From: Treponema socranskii subsp. paredis ATCC 35535 | Lineage (GTDB): Bacteria > Spirochaetota > Spirochaetia > Treponematales > Treponemataceae | Assembly (NCBI GenBank): GCA_000413015.1 | Contig: KE332515.1 | Coordinates: 815,232-879,231, forward strand | DNA length: 64,000 bases | Direction: 5' to 3' | In this document: one piece after another, positions 37,488 to 45,961 of the stretch | How positions within the stretch are numbered: the stretch's first letter is position 1 | Layout of the letters: every line of letters begins with the position of its first letter | Translations under genes and position numbers: made by a program | Notes under the pieces: model-generated | The model's input: only the letters and a program-made list of their open reading frames with translations | What the model was told of the DNA's origin: nothing | The model's database searches: none

Positions 37488-38285
37488 ATGTATGTGAAAA
37501 AGATTTCCGCTGCGCTCATCTTGCTGCTGGCGGCTGCGTTCGCGTTCGCACAAGACAAAAAACAAACGGAAAACGCTTCGAAAACGGTAACGCTTGTACT
37601 GCTTCGGCACGGACAGAGCGTTTGGAATGTTGAAAAGCGTTTTACCGGCTGGTCGGACGTTTCCCTGACGGAAACGGGCGTCAAAGGTGCGCAGGATGCG
37701 GGTGCCGCGCTTAAAAACGCAGGTATCGCTTTCGATGTCGTCCACGTTTCTATGCTCAGCCGAGCGATCAAAACGGCGTGGCTTGCGATGGAAAGCATGA
37801 ATACTATGTGGCTGCCGACGGAAAAGCACTGGCGTCTCAACGAACGCTGTTACGGCGATCTTGAAGGTAAAACGAGAGACGAAGTCGCTGCCGCAGTCGG
37901 TAAAGACCAAGTGGATATCTGGAGACGCAGTTACGATGTTCCTCCGCCGCCTCTTTCTTTCGACGATCCCCGTTCTCCGATACGCGACGCGCGTTATGCG
38001 AACGTCGATAAAAAAATGATACCGCAGGCGGAAAGCCTTAAAGATACGATTGCCCGCGTTACTCCTTATTGGAAAAAGACGCTTATTCCCGCACTTAAAT
38101 CGGGTAAAAACGTACTCGTCGTCGGACACAGCACTTGTCTTCGCGCGCTGTCGTCGTGCATAGATCCGGCACTGACGCCCGACGAACTCCAAAAATTGGA
38201 AATCCCCAATACGACGCCCGTCGTATACGAACTGGAAGTACGCGGCAACAAAGTGCATATCGTATCCCGAAACGTTATCAAATAG
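37488..38285 (+). CDS. gpmA: Exported 2,3-bisphosphoglycerate-dependent phosphoglycerate mutase
   Basis: The 265-residue protein starts with a clear Sec signal peptide (MYVKKISAALILLLAAAFAF, cleavage after AFA near 21), then a full dPGM domain: LLRHGQSVWNVEKRFTGW near 44 with the phosphohistidine, LNERCYGDLEG (usual NERHYG) near 122, IWRRSYDVPPPP near 142 and VVGHSTCLRAL near 205 with the second histidine. The active-site frame is intact but NERHY reads NERCY and the usual AHGNS reads GHSTC, so chemistry or substrate may differ. It should work in the periplasm, where glycolytic mutase has no known role. AAGGAGG precedes the ATG. The tctC gene follows after 37 bases. Confidence 0.88.
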   Translation: MYVKKISAALILLLAAAFAFAQDKKQTENASKTVTLVLLRHGQSVWNVEKRFTGWSDVSLTETGVKGAQDAGAALKNAGIAFDVVHVSMLSRAIKTAWLAMESMNTMWLPTEKHWRLNERCYGDLEGKTRDEVAAAVGKDQVDIWRRSYDVPPPPLSFDDPRSPIRDARYANVDKKMIPQAESLKDTIARVTPYWKKTLIPALKSGKNVLVVGHSTCLRALSSCIDPALTPDELQKLEIPNTTPVVYELEVRGNKVHIVSRNVIK

Positions 38286-38322
38286 CATTTTATTTCTTAG
38301 ATATAGAATGGAGGTATTCACT

Positions 38323-39306
38323 ATGAAACGAAGTATTATTTTAACGGCGGCGCTCGCGGTCGCCGTGCTCGCAGGCTGCTCGAAAAAACCGGGAAGCGGA
38401 GCTGAAAGTGCAGCTTCGAGCTGGAAGCCGGAAAAAGACGTAACGGTTATCGTCGCATACAAAGCCGGAAGCGGTACGGATACGGGAGCGCGTATCCTGT
38501 GTTCCGTCGCCGAAAAATACGTCGGTAAAACGCTCATCGTCACGAACAAAGAAGGCGCCGACGGAAAAATCGGATATACGACGCTCGCAACTTCAAAGCC
38601 CGACGGATACACGATCGGCTTTATCAATCTGCCGACCTTCAGTTCGCTTTCCATCCAGCCGAACAGCCCCTTTACGAAAGATTCGATCGTTCCGATCTGC
38701 AATCACCTGTTCGAACCCTCGGTCGTCGTCGTACGCAAAAACGCGCCGTGGAACACGATCGAAGAGTTGATCGAATACTGCAAAGCGCACAAAAACGAAG
38801 TGAAGTGCTCGACGAACGGCGTCAAAGCGTCGAACCACATCGGCGCGCAGCTTTTGGCAAAAGCGGCAGGTTTTGAAATCAGCTGCATCCCCTACGGCGG
38901 AACCGCCGACCAGCTCCTCGCGCTTCGCCAGGGCGAAGTCGACATGTCCGTTCCGAAATCGGCCGACGTCGCACCGCTCATCGGAGACAACGGAGAACTC
39001 AAAGTGCTCGCAACCTACACGGAAAACCGTCTTGCAGAAATGCCGGATGTTCCGACGCTGAAAGAAAAAGGCTACAACCTCGTCTACGGTTCGGCACGCG
39101 CCCTTGTCGCACCGAAAGGTACGCCGCAGGCTGCAATCGATTTCTACGTCGATGCGTTCGAAAAGACGATAAACGACCCCGACAATATCGAAAAGAGCAA
39201 AAACGCGGGTCTTGCCCTCGACTTTATGTCGCCCGACGCGCTCGGCAGATTTATCGATGCGCAGGAAGACTTCGTCACAAACACGCTTCCCACATTGTTC
39301 AACTGA
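38323..39306 (+). CDS. tctC: Tripartite tricarboxylate transporter substrate-binding lipoprotein (TctC)
   Basis: The 327-residue protein has a lipoprotein signal ending LAGC (Cys 20) and a Bug/TctC domain: VIVAYKAGSGTDTGAR near 45, VTNKEGADGKIGYTTLATSKPDGY near 75 and FISCIPYGGTADQLLALRQGEVD-like sequence near 185 (here EISCIPYGG). TctC proteins bind di- or tricarboxylates or related acids for the TctAB carrier. GGAGG lies nine bases before the ATG. The start at 38323 is preferred over 38308 because it gives the export signal. Confidence 0.9.
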   Translation: MKRSIILTAALAVAVLAGCSKKPGSGAESAASSWKPEKDVTVIVAYKAGSGTDTGARILCSVAEKYVGKTLIVTNKEGADGKIGYTTLATSKPDGYTIGFINLPTFSSLSIQPNSPFTKDSIVPICNHLFEPSVVVVRKNAPWNTIEELIEYCKAHKNEVKCSTNGVKASNHIGAQLLAKAAGFEISCIPYGGTADQLLALRQGEVDMSVPKSADVAPLIGDNGELKVLATYTENRLAEMPDVPTLKEKGYNLVYGSARALVAPKGTPQAAIDFYVDAFEKTINDPDNIEKSKNAGLALDFMSPDALGRFIDAQEDFVTNTLPTLFN

Positions 39307-39321
39307 CGGAGCGTCCCCTAA

Positions 39322-39361
39322 AAAACGCCGATCGATCCGCATATGCGCCGATCGGCGTTTT
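39322..39361 (+). terminator. Hairpin after tctC
   Basis: AAAACGCCGATCG (39322-39334) pairs with CGATCGGCGTTTT (39349-39361), a perfect 13-bp stem ending in T residues. It probably limits readthrough from tctC to the carrier genes. Confidence 0.65.
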
Positions 39362-39364
39362 CGA

Positions 39365-39401
39365 AAAGCTGCGGCCGCCTGTTTTTTGCCGCCGCAGCTT
39401 T
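39365..39401 (+). terminator. Second hairpin between tctC and tctB
   Basis: AAAGCTGCGGC (39365-39375) pairs perfectly with GCCGCAGCTTT (39391-39401), four bases after the preceding hairpin. It ends about 25 bases before the tctB start and has no long T-run. Confidence 0.5.
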
Positions 39402-39425
39402 ACCCTCTCCATCTTCGGAGGTTAT

Positions 39426-39872
39426 ATGAAAAAAAGCGACATCATTTTAATTGCGGCAGTCTATGCGATTACCGCTTTTTTCTTTGTATTGGTGCTGCAA
39501 TATCCGCGCGACGTGCGCATCTACCCGATTTTTATCATGGTAATACTCGCCGTATTGACGACGATGCATTTGATCGAATGTCTCGTAAAATTGGCACGGG
39601 AGAAAAAAATCGAAAACGATATGCCTCTTCTCTTCGAGCATTTTAAAGCGAAACAATTCTTTGCCGTTTTTGCCATGCTCTCCGCATACGTCGTTTTAAT
39701 AAACGTACTCGGCTTTTATATTTCGAGTCTTTTATTTATCGCGGGAACGCTTATATTTTTTAAGATTAAACCGCTGTACATCGTCATAACCACCGCCGTG
39801 TTTCTCGTTTTGATTTACGGCGGATTTTCAACGTTTCTGCATGTTCCGCTTCCGCGCGGTTTGCTGATCTGA
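39426..39872 (+). CDS. tctB: Tripartite tricarboxylate transporter small membrane subunit (TctB)
   Basis: The 148-residue protein has four predicted membrane segments (about 5-22, 33-55, 77-95 and 105-137) and no soluble domain, as for TctB. The subunit accompanies the large TctA carrier in sodium- or proton-driven uptake. GGAGG stands six bases before the ATG, and tctA follows after 17 bases. Confidence 0.88.
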   Translation: MKKSDIILIAAVYAITAFFFVLVLQYPRDVRIYPIFIMVILAVLTTMHLIECLVKLAREKKIENDMPLLFEHFKAKQFFAVFAMLSAYVVLINVLGFYISSLLFIAGTLIFFKIKPLYIVITTAVFLVLIYGGFSTFLHVPLPRGLLI

Positions 39873-39889
39873 AAAGCGGGAGGTACTTT

Positions 39890-41410
39890 ATGGATTTTTC
39901 ATTAATCGGCGCGGGTTTTATCAACGCCGTTATGCCGCTCAATCTGCTTGCCATGCTGTTAAGCACGACGATCGGCATTATCATCGGAGCGCTTCCGGGT
40001 CTTTCGGCCGCAATGGGTGTCGCGCTCATCATCCCGATCACCTTCGGTATGCCGCCTTCGACCGGTCTCATCGTACTCGCGGGCATTTACTGCGGTGCGA
40101 TTTTCGGAGGATCGATTTCGGCCATATTGATTCATACGCCCGGCACTCCCGCTTCCGCGGCGACCGCGATCGACGGCTACCAGCTGACCCTCCAAGGCAA
40201 AGCGGGTAAAGCGCTCGGAACTGCGGTTATTTCGTCGTTTTTCGGCGGGCTTTTAAGCTGCATTTCGCTTTACTTTTTTTCACCGCCGCTCGCAAAACTC
40301 GCGATGGCCTTCGGAAGCCCCGAATATTTTTGGCTTTCGATTTTCGGTTTGACAATCATCGCCGGCGTCAGCTCCGACTCCATGATAAAGGGACTCATCT
40401 CCGGTGCGTTCGGTCTTTTGCTTTCGACGATCGGCATGGATACGATGAACGGCGTATTCCGCTTTACGTTCGGACAGGCGGCCTTGTATGAAGGACTCCC
40501 CTTTACCGCAACGCTCATCGGTCTCTTTTCGATGTCGCAAGTCCTCGTACTCGCCGACCACAAAATCCGCAAAGCCGGAGAATTGGTCGACTTCGACGAC
40601 AGAGTTCTTCTCAACAGAAAAGAAATGAAGCAGATTACCCCGACGATTTTGCGCTCGTGGATTATCGGAAACGTTATCGGCATTCTTCCGGGAGCCGGCG
40701 CATCGATCGCATCGTTCCTCGGCTACAACGAAGCGCGGCGCGCGTCGAAGCATAAAGAAGAATTCGGTCACGGAAGCATCGAAGGAGTTGCCGGCTCCGA
40801 AGCGGCCAACAACGCGGTCACCGGAGGCTCTCTCATTCCGACGCTCACGCTCGGCATTCCCGGCGAAAGCGTTACTGCGGTTCTCATGGGCGGTCTTTTG
40901 ATCCACAATATGCAGCCCGGTCCCGACCTCTTCAACAAATACGCTGCCGTCACCTATACCTTTTTTGCGGGATTCGTATTCGTGCAGTTTTTTATGCTCG
41001 CGCTCGGACTGTGGGGCAGCAAGTGGTTTGCAAAGATTTCACGCGTATCCGACGCGATTTTGATTCCGATCATATTCGCGCTGAGCGTCGTCGGCTCTTA
41101 TGCGATCCGCAACAGCATGGCCGACGTCGTCATCATGTTCGTCTTCGGCGTCATCGGTTATTTCGTAAAGCTCTTCGGTTTGAACTCCGCAGCTATCGTT
41201 CTTGCGCTCATCCTCGGACCGATCGGAGAACGCGGTCTTCGCCGCTCGCTCTTGCTTTCGAAGGGAAATCCTGCTATCCTGTTTTCAACACCGGTTTGCT
41301 GGGTATTGATAGCCTTGTGCGTATTCAGTATATTCTCTCCGATGCTCATGCAAAAGCTGGAAAATAAATACAAGGAGCGCGATCCGAACGCGGATATGCC
41401 GAAAGATTGA
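39890..41410 (+). CDS. tctA: Tripartite tricarboxylate transporter large membrane subunit (TctA)
   Basis: The 506-residue protein has about twelve membrane segments and the TctA motifs GALPGLSAAMGVALIIP near 25-42, YCGAIFGGSISAILIHTPGT near 65 and a repeat of the motif in the second half (GILPGAGASIASFLGY near 265, then LIPTLTLGIPGESVTAVLMG). The duplicated motif marks the two-fold repeat of the carrier. It is translated from an ATG after GGGAGG. Confidence 0.93.
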   Translation: MDFSLIGAGFINAVMPLNLLAMLLSTTIGIIIGALPGLSAAMGVALIIPITFGMPPSTGLIVLAGIYCGAIFGGSISAILIHTPGTPASAATAIDGYQLTLQGKAGKALGTAVISSFFGGLLSCISLYFFSPPLAKLAMAFGSPEYFWLSIFGLTIIAGVSSDSMIKGLISGAFGLLLSTIGMDTMNGVFRFTFGQAALYEGLPFTATLIGLFSMSQVLVLADHKIRKAGELVDFDDRVLLNRKEMKQITPTILRSWIIGNVIGILPGAGASIASFLGYNEARRASKHKEEFGHGSIEGVAGSEAANNAVTGGSLIPTLTLGIPGESVTAVLMGGLLIHNMQPGPDLFNKYAAVTYTFFAGFVFVQFFMLALGLWGSKWFAKISRVSDAILIPIIFALSVVGSYAIRNSMADVVIMFVFGVIGYFVKLFGLNSAAIVLALILGPIGERGLRRSLLLSKGNPAILFSTPVCWVLIALCVFSIFSPMLMQKLENKYKERDPNADMPKD

Positions 41411-41412
41411 CG

Positions 41413-42108
41413 ATGAGGAATGCTGTTTTTGATTTGCCGGAAATACTGACATCGCTGAATACCGTTTCGGTATTTGCACGCCTCTCGCTCGCCGTAGCGT
41501 TCGGAGGCATACTGGGACTCGAGCGGGGCAGAAAACACCGCCCTGCGGGTTTCCGCACCTACATGATCGTCTGCCTTTCTTCGGCTCTCGTCATGATTAC
41601 CGACTTGTACCTCGTCGAATTTTACGGTACGGGAGATCCCGCCAGGCTCGGCGCGCAAGTTATCAGCGGTATCGGCTTTCTCGGCGCCGGCAGCATTATG
41701 GTAAGCAATATGCGCATCAAAGGCATTACGACCGCCGCCGGTCTTTGGGGATCGGCGGGATTGGGGCTGGCGATCGGCGCGGGATTTTACATCGGCGCAT
41801 TTATCACCGGAATCTTTTTGCTTATCATCATGACGATTATGAGCAGGATCGACGCACGCATAAATTCGACATCCCGCTCCATGATCATCTTCGCCGAATT
41901 CAAATCGACCGAAGCGCTTACGTCGTTCGTAAAAGAAGCGCGCAAAAAAAACTATACGCTGTCCGATATCGAAATGAAAAAATCGCTGCTCGACAGCGAT
42001 TACATCGGCGTCAACATCGCGCTTTCCCTTCCGAAACGGAGAAATCACGCCGAAGTCATTCAGGAGTTCGGAACGCTCAAAGGCGTAAAATATATCGAAG
42101 AATTGTAA
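41413..42108 (+). CDS. mgtC: MgtC/SapB family membrane protein
   Basis: The 231-residue protein has the MgtC pattern: four to five membrane segments with GGILGLERGRKHRPAGFRTY near 35-55 and GIGFLGAGSIM near 88, followed by a soluble ACT-like domain from about 150. MgtC proteins modulate the F-ATPase, phosphate uptake and growth at low magnesium in Salmonella. The start is two bases after the tctA stop, so it belongs to the tct operon. A TTG at 41407 would overlap tctA and is not preferred. Confidence 0.88.
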   Translation: MRNAVFDLPEILTSLNTVSVFARLSLAVAFGGILGLERGRKHRPAGFRTYMIVCLSSALVMITDLYLVEFYGTGDPARLGAQVISGIGFLGAGSIMVSNMRIKGITTAAGLWGSAGLGLAIGAGFYIGAFITGIFLLIIMTIMSRIDARINSTSRSMIIFAEFKSTEALTSFVKEARKKNYTLSDIEMKKSLLDSDYIGVNIALSLPKRRNHAEVIQEFGTLKGVKYIEEL

Positions 42109-42134
42109 AACTCGGTACGCAATCGCCACAGGGT

Positions 42135-42183
42135 AACCGGCTTGACTATATAGAGTCGTCTTAAAAGCCGGTTCCTTTTTTTT
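42135..42183 (+). terminator. Intrinsic terminator of the gpmA-tct-mgtC operon
   Basis: AACCGGCTT (42135-42143) pairs perfectly with AAGCCGGTT (42165-42173) and is followed by CC and eight T residues. The second arm and its surroundings resemble a stretch at 14341-14360. Confidence 0.8.
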
Positions 42184-42204
42184 CGCCCCCATAAAGTGCA
42201 CCCC

Positions 42205-42234
42205 GTGTCAAACGAGGGCGATCCGTGCTATACT
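42205..42234 (+). promoter_or_regulatory. Promoter of the PgtC-like gene
   Basis: TATACT (42229-42234) lies six bases before the ATG at 42241, with a weak GTGTCA at 42205-42210 spaced by 18 bp. The transcript would be leaderless. Confidence 0.5.
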
Positions 42235-42240
42235 GACGCT

Positions 42241-43269
42241 ATGCGTACCCCTTACCGCGCTCTTTTGTTTTCCGCCTCGTTTTTCATTTTTACGGGATGC
42301 TTTCAAAAAACGAAAGGCGGCGGCGATGCGAACACGCTCGTCGTCGCAAGCCCCCACCCGCTCGTACTCATCGTCCCCGTCATAGAAAATTTCGAAAACG
42401 AAACGGGTATCGCCGTCGAACTCGTACAGGGCGGTACAAAAGAAATACTCAAAACGCTTCAAATGCATCCCGACGCATCTCCGTACGACGTGCTGTGGGG
42501 CGGTTCGTACGCATCGGTTCTTCCCGCTTCTTCTCTTTTCGATTCCTATACAAGCGCAAACGAAGCGTATATCAGGGACGAATATAAAAACGTCGAAGGC
42601 ATGTTGAACCGCTTTTCCGACGTGCCGAGCGTTTTAATGATCAATAAAAAACGGCTCGGCGATATCGCTCTTTCAGGTTACGGCGATCTCCTCAATCCGA
42701 AATTAAAAGGCGCGATCGCGTTCGGAAATCCGGAAACGTCGTCGTCGGCATGGGAACATTTAATAAATATACTCTACGCCGAAGGCAAAGGAAATCCCGA
42801 CGACGGCTGGGACTATGTAAAAAGGCTGTGCGGAAATCTCGGCGGCATTCTTTTGAACTCTTCGAGCGCGGTCTATAACGGAGTTGCGGACGGGCGCTTT
42901 GCCGTCGGCTTAACTTTCGAAGAAGGCGGCGCAAATTTTGCCGAAAAAGACGACAACATCGCCCTCGTCTATATGAACGAAGGCGCGGTCTTTACTCCCG
43001 ACGGCGTCTATATGCCGAAAAAAATACGGCACAAAGACAATGCCGTCCGATTTATCGATTACGTTACGGGTAAAAACGTACAAAGCTATATCGCCAAGCG
43101 GATGAACCGCCGTTCGGTGCGAAACGACGTCGAAACGAAAAGCCTGCTTCCGGCAAAGAGCGCAATCAAGTGCATTTCGGTAGATTACGCGTATACGACG
43201 TCGCATCAGAGCGAATGGGTAGAGCGCTTTCTCGATATCTTTGAAAGCGCAAGGCAAAGCGATGAATAA
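42241..43269 (+). CDS. PgtC-like solute-binding lipoprotein
   Basis: The 342-residue protein has a lipoprotein signal ending IFTGC (Cys near 19) and an extracellular SBP domain of the iron/phosphate-ester class: LVVASPHPLVLIVPVIENF near 33, YDVLWGGSYAS near 85, IAFGNPETSSSAWEHL near 172. It differs from the transporter SBP further down and is joined to a kinase gene, the arrangement of Salmonella PgtC with PgtB/PgtA, where the binding protein presents phosphoglycerate to the sensor. It may therefore be a sensing rather than a transport component. It overlaps the kinase start by eight bases and has no Shine-Dalgarno sequence. Confidence 0.8.
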   Translation: MRTPYRALLFSASFFIFTGCFQKTKGGGDANTLVVASPHPLVLIVPVIENFENETGIAVELVQGGTKEILKTLQMHPDASPYDVLWGGSYASVLPASSLFDSYTSANEAYIRDEYKNVEGMLNRFSDVPSVLMINKKRLGDIALSGYGDLLNPKLKGAIAFGNPETSSSAWEHLINILYAEGKGNPDDGWDYVKRLCGNLGGILLNSSSAVYNGVADGRFAVGLTFEEGGANFAEKDDNIALVYMNEGAVFTPDGVYMPKKIRHKDNAVRFIDYVTGKNVQSYIAKRMNRRSVRNDVETKSLLPAKSAIKCISVDYAYTTSHQSEWVERFLDIFESARQSDE

Positions 43270-44950
43270 CACTGTGCACTTCAAAGAAGAAATACGCCGC
43301 TCGTTCATAGCGCACTCGCTCATCCCGTCCGTCGCATTTGCAAGCGTCGTCATCATCACGTCCGTTTTGGTGTGGAACGTAAATCTTTACCGCACCCTCG
43401 CGCGCGAAAACAAAAAGGCCGCGTCCGTCTTGAGCGCGGCCGTAGCTTCATACGGCAATTTTATTGAAGAAAAAAAACTCGCACCCGAAAAAATAATTTT
43501 TGACGACGCATCGTCCCTTTCCGGAGCGTATACCGTGTTAAAGGAATTTATCCATACGCAAAAAATCGCCGCGGATTTTACGCTGCTTTCTCCGTCGTAT
43601 GCCGTCGTACTTAAGGGAAGCGCTGATGACGACTTTATCGTTCCCGAATGGCAAAATCAATTTATGTGGGGTGCGCTCGGCAGGATGCGCGAAAAACCCG
43701 ATCAAACGGTGATAGAACTGTCGTCGGAATACAATACGGGCGGAAAAACCGAAATCGTCATCGGTCACACGCTCGGAGCACAAAACGGAATCGGCGGCTA
43801 CATCGTCTTTACGATAGGCGAAAAAGACATACGCGCATATTTCAATCCGGCACTCCCCTTTGCAATCACCGACGCCAAGGGCACGCTCTTTGCCTCTTCG
43901 TTCCCTCACGCGGCAAACGCATTCGGAAAACTCGCGGACGGCTATCGAAGCGACAGGCGATATTATTTTACGGAAAACGAAGCGGTCTTCCGTGAAATGA
44001 CGACGGGCGGCATCTTCGACGTCTATACGTTTCAAAACACACAGCAGATGCGGAGCGCTTTTTTAATAATCGTATTGACGACGCTTTCGGTTCTCGCTCT
44101 TGTTATCGGAGGACTTTTCGTCAGCGCGGCTAAAATCGCGGAAAAGGAATCGCGTTCTCTCACACAGATCGCAGACTTGTGCGGCGAAGTCGAACGCGGT
44201 AATCTCGCAGAACGCCTTTCGGCTTCCGGCAATATCGAATTCCAAAAGATTGCAAACGCGTACAACGATATGCTCGACACCGTACAGCGCCTCATCGATG
44301 AAAATAAAAAAGAAACGCACGAACGTTATGTCGCAGAAATCAAACAGCTCGAAATGCAGTTCAATCCGCACTTTTTATACAACACGCTCGAAAATATTAA
44401 ATTTTTAATAAAACTCGATCCCGATAAAGCGCAAAAAACGATTTTGCGTCTTTCGGAACTCTTGCGCTACAGCATCGACAACGATGCGTCGACGGCCGCG
44501 ATCGGCGAAGACATCCGCCGCATCGAACATTATCTGTACATTTTGAAACTCCGCTTCGGTAAAAAATTCGCATACGAAATCGATGTGCCGGACGAAGTGC
44601 AAAACTGCGTCGTGCCGAAGCTCATCATGCAGCCTTTAATCGACAATTCCGTCAAACACGGCTTTGCCGACAAAGAGCGCATGAAAGTTTCGATCGGTGC
44701 GCACACGGTCGGAAAAAAACTGCATATCGTCGTAAGCGACGACGGAGCCGGCATGGACGAAAGCAAACTGAAAGCGATGCGGAAACTCATCCGCGCGCAG
44801 AGCAATAAAACGAATCACATAGGCTTATACAACGTCGAACGGCGCATAGAGCTTTTGTACGGACGAGGATACGGTATGACGATCGACAGCGTTGCAGACA
44901 GCGGAACGACCGTGCGCATAAGCCTGCCGGTCATTCGGAGTAAAATATGA
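43262..44950 (+). CDS. YesM/LytS-type sensor histidine kinase (second system)
   Basis: The 562-residue protein has membrane segments at about 18-40 and 265-288 around a periplasmic domain of about 220 residues, a HAMP linker (GNLAERL near 315), the phosphorylation motif QFNPHFLYNTLENIKF near 367 and an ATPase domain with MQPLIDNSVKHG near 458 and VSDDGAGMDE near 493. Because the gene overlaps a binding lipoprotein gene, the periplasmic domain probably docks with it. The start at 43262 is preferred because an upstream in-frame ATG at 43241 extends further into the SBP gene. Confidence 0.9.
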   Translation: MNNTVHFKEEIRRSFIAHSLIPSVAFASVVIITSVLVWNVNLYRTLARENKKAASVLSAAVASYGNFIEEKKLAPEKIIFDDASSLSGAYTVLKEFIHTQKIAADFTLLSPSYAVVLKGSADDDFIVPEWQNQFMWGALGRMREKPDQTVIELSSEYNTGGKTEIVIGHTLGAQNGIGGYIVFTIGEKDIRAYFNPALPFAITDAKGTLFASSFPHAANAFGKLADGYRSDRRYYFTENEAVFREMTTGGIFDVYTFQNTQQMRSAFLIIVLTTLSVLALVIGGLFVSAAKIAEKESRSLTQIADLCGEVERGNLAERLSASGNIEFQKIANAYNDMLDTVQRLIDENKKETHERYVAEIKQLEMQFNPHFLYNTLENIKFLIKLDPDKAQKTILRLSELLRYSIDNDASTAAIGEDIRRIEHYLYILKLRFGKKFAYEIDVPDEVQNCVVPKLIMQPLIDNSVKHGFADKERMKVSIGAHTVGKKLHIVVSDDGAGMDESKLKAMRKLIRAQSNKTNHIGLYNVERRIELLYGRGYGMTIDSVADSGTTVRISLPVIRSKI

Positions 44951-45744
44951 TACGAATCCTAATTGCCGAAGATGAAGAGATCATCCGCTCGGGGCTTTTG
45001 TATACGATCGACTGGCTTTCCATGAGTGCCGTCGTCATCGCTTCTGCGGCAACGGGTACGGAAGGACTCGAAAAGATAAAAAGCCTGCGCCCCGACATCG
45101 TGATCACCGACATAAAAATGCCGGGCATGAGCGGACTCGATATGATAGCGGAAGCGCAAAAGGAAAAAATCGATTTTATCCCGATCCTGCTTACAAGCTA
45201 TTCCGATTTCAACTATGCCAAAAGCGCCATCGCCCTCCGCGTCTTCGATTATCTTTTAAAACCCGTAGACGAAGAAAAAATCAAAGATGTCGTCTTAAAA
45301 GCAAAAGAGCAGCTTGAAAAAAATCGCATCGCACAAAAAGCCGAGCGCGCGGAAAATACCGACGGCACCCCGTCGCCGTTCCTTCCGCCCTTGGTTTCCG
45401 ACAATCCGTATATCGCATCCTGCCTGGCCGCCATCGAACAAAACTACGCGGGGCATCCGAACATCGAAACGCTTGCCGAAACGCTAAAAGTGAGCGCAAG
45501 TTATTTAAGCAGATTATTTAAAAAACACACGTCGATGACTTTTCTCGATTTTTTGAACACGTACCGGATTCAAAAAGCCGTAAGCCTCCTTTCCGATCAA
45601 AAATACCGCGTCTACGAAGTCGCATCGATGACGGGTTTTTCGTCGTACAAGCGGTTTTACGAAGTGTTCAAATCCTACGCGGGCTTTCCCCCGACGGAAC
45701 TCGTAAAGCCGGACGGAAAGCGGAAAAACCGAACGCCCGACTGA
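44947..45744 (+). CDS. AraC-type response regulator (second system)
   Basis: The 265-residue protein has the same plan as the regulator at 36481 (IRILIAEDEEIIRSGLLYTI; phospho-acceptor Asp in VITDIKMPG near 58; Lys in LLKPVDEE) and a C-terminal AraC DNA-binding domain with LAETLKVSASYLSRLFKKH near 180 and VASMTGFSSYKRFY near 222. Its start overlaps the kinase stop (ATGA). It probably controls the ABC importer genes that follow 217 bases later. Confidence 0.9.
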   Translation: MIRILIAEDEEIIRSGLLYTIDWLSMSAVVIASAATGTEGLEKIKSLRPDIVITDIKMPGMSGLDMIAEAQKEKIDFIPILLTSYSDFNYAKSAIALRVFDYLLKPVDEEKIKDVVLKAKEQLEKNRIAQKAERAENTDGTPSPFLPPLVSDNPYIASCLAAIEQNYAGHPNIETLAETLKVSASYLSRLFKKHTSMTFLDFLNTYRIQKAVSLLSDQKYRVYEVASMTGFSSYKRFYEVFKSYAGFPPTELVKPDGKRKNRTPD

Positions 45745-45776
45745 GTGCGGCCGATTTTTTCCGTTTACGTCATTAT

Positions 45777-45796
45777 CCGGAAAATACGGTTTCCGG
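45777..45796. other. Palindrome between the second regulator and the importer genes
   Basis: CCGGAAA-ATACGG-TTTCCGG is a perfect 7-bp-arm repeat, 32 bases after the regulator stop and about 165 before the importer start. Without a T-run it is more likely a regulator site or a 3' stem than a terminator. Confidence 0.4.
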
Positions 45797-45961
45797 CACG
45801 CTTGCCTTGATCGGCGACAGTCCCGTTTTGCCGGCATTATCCGTTTCGTACTTCGGTCGGTTCATTTTTCGGGATATTTTTATATAAAATCGGCATTGCG
45901 GATACGGAATTCCCCCCTTACAATTTTCTTAAAGATATTCAATATCCGGAGGATTTCCATT

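Noticed and set aside
37416-38702. A 428-codon minus-strand reading frame opposite gpmA and tctC
   Set aside because: It is antisense to two well-supported genes, has no ribosome binding site and resembles no family; a codon-composition shadow.
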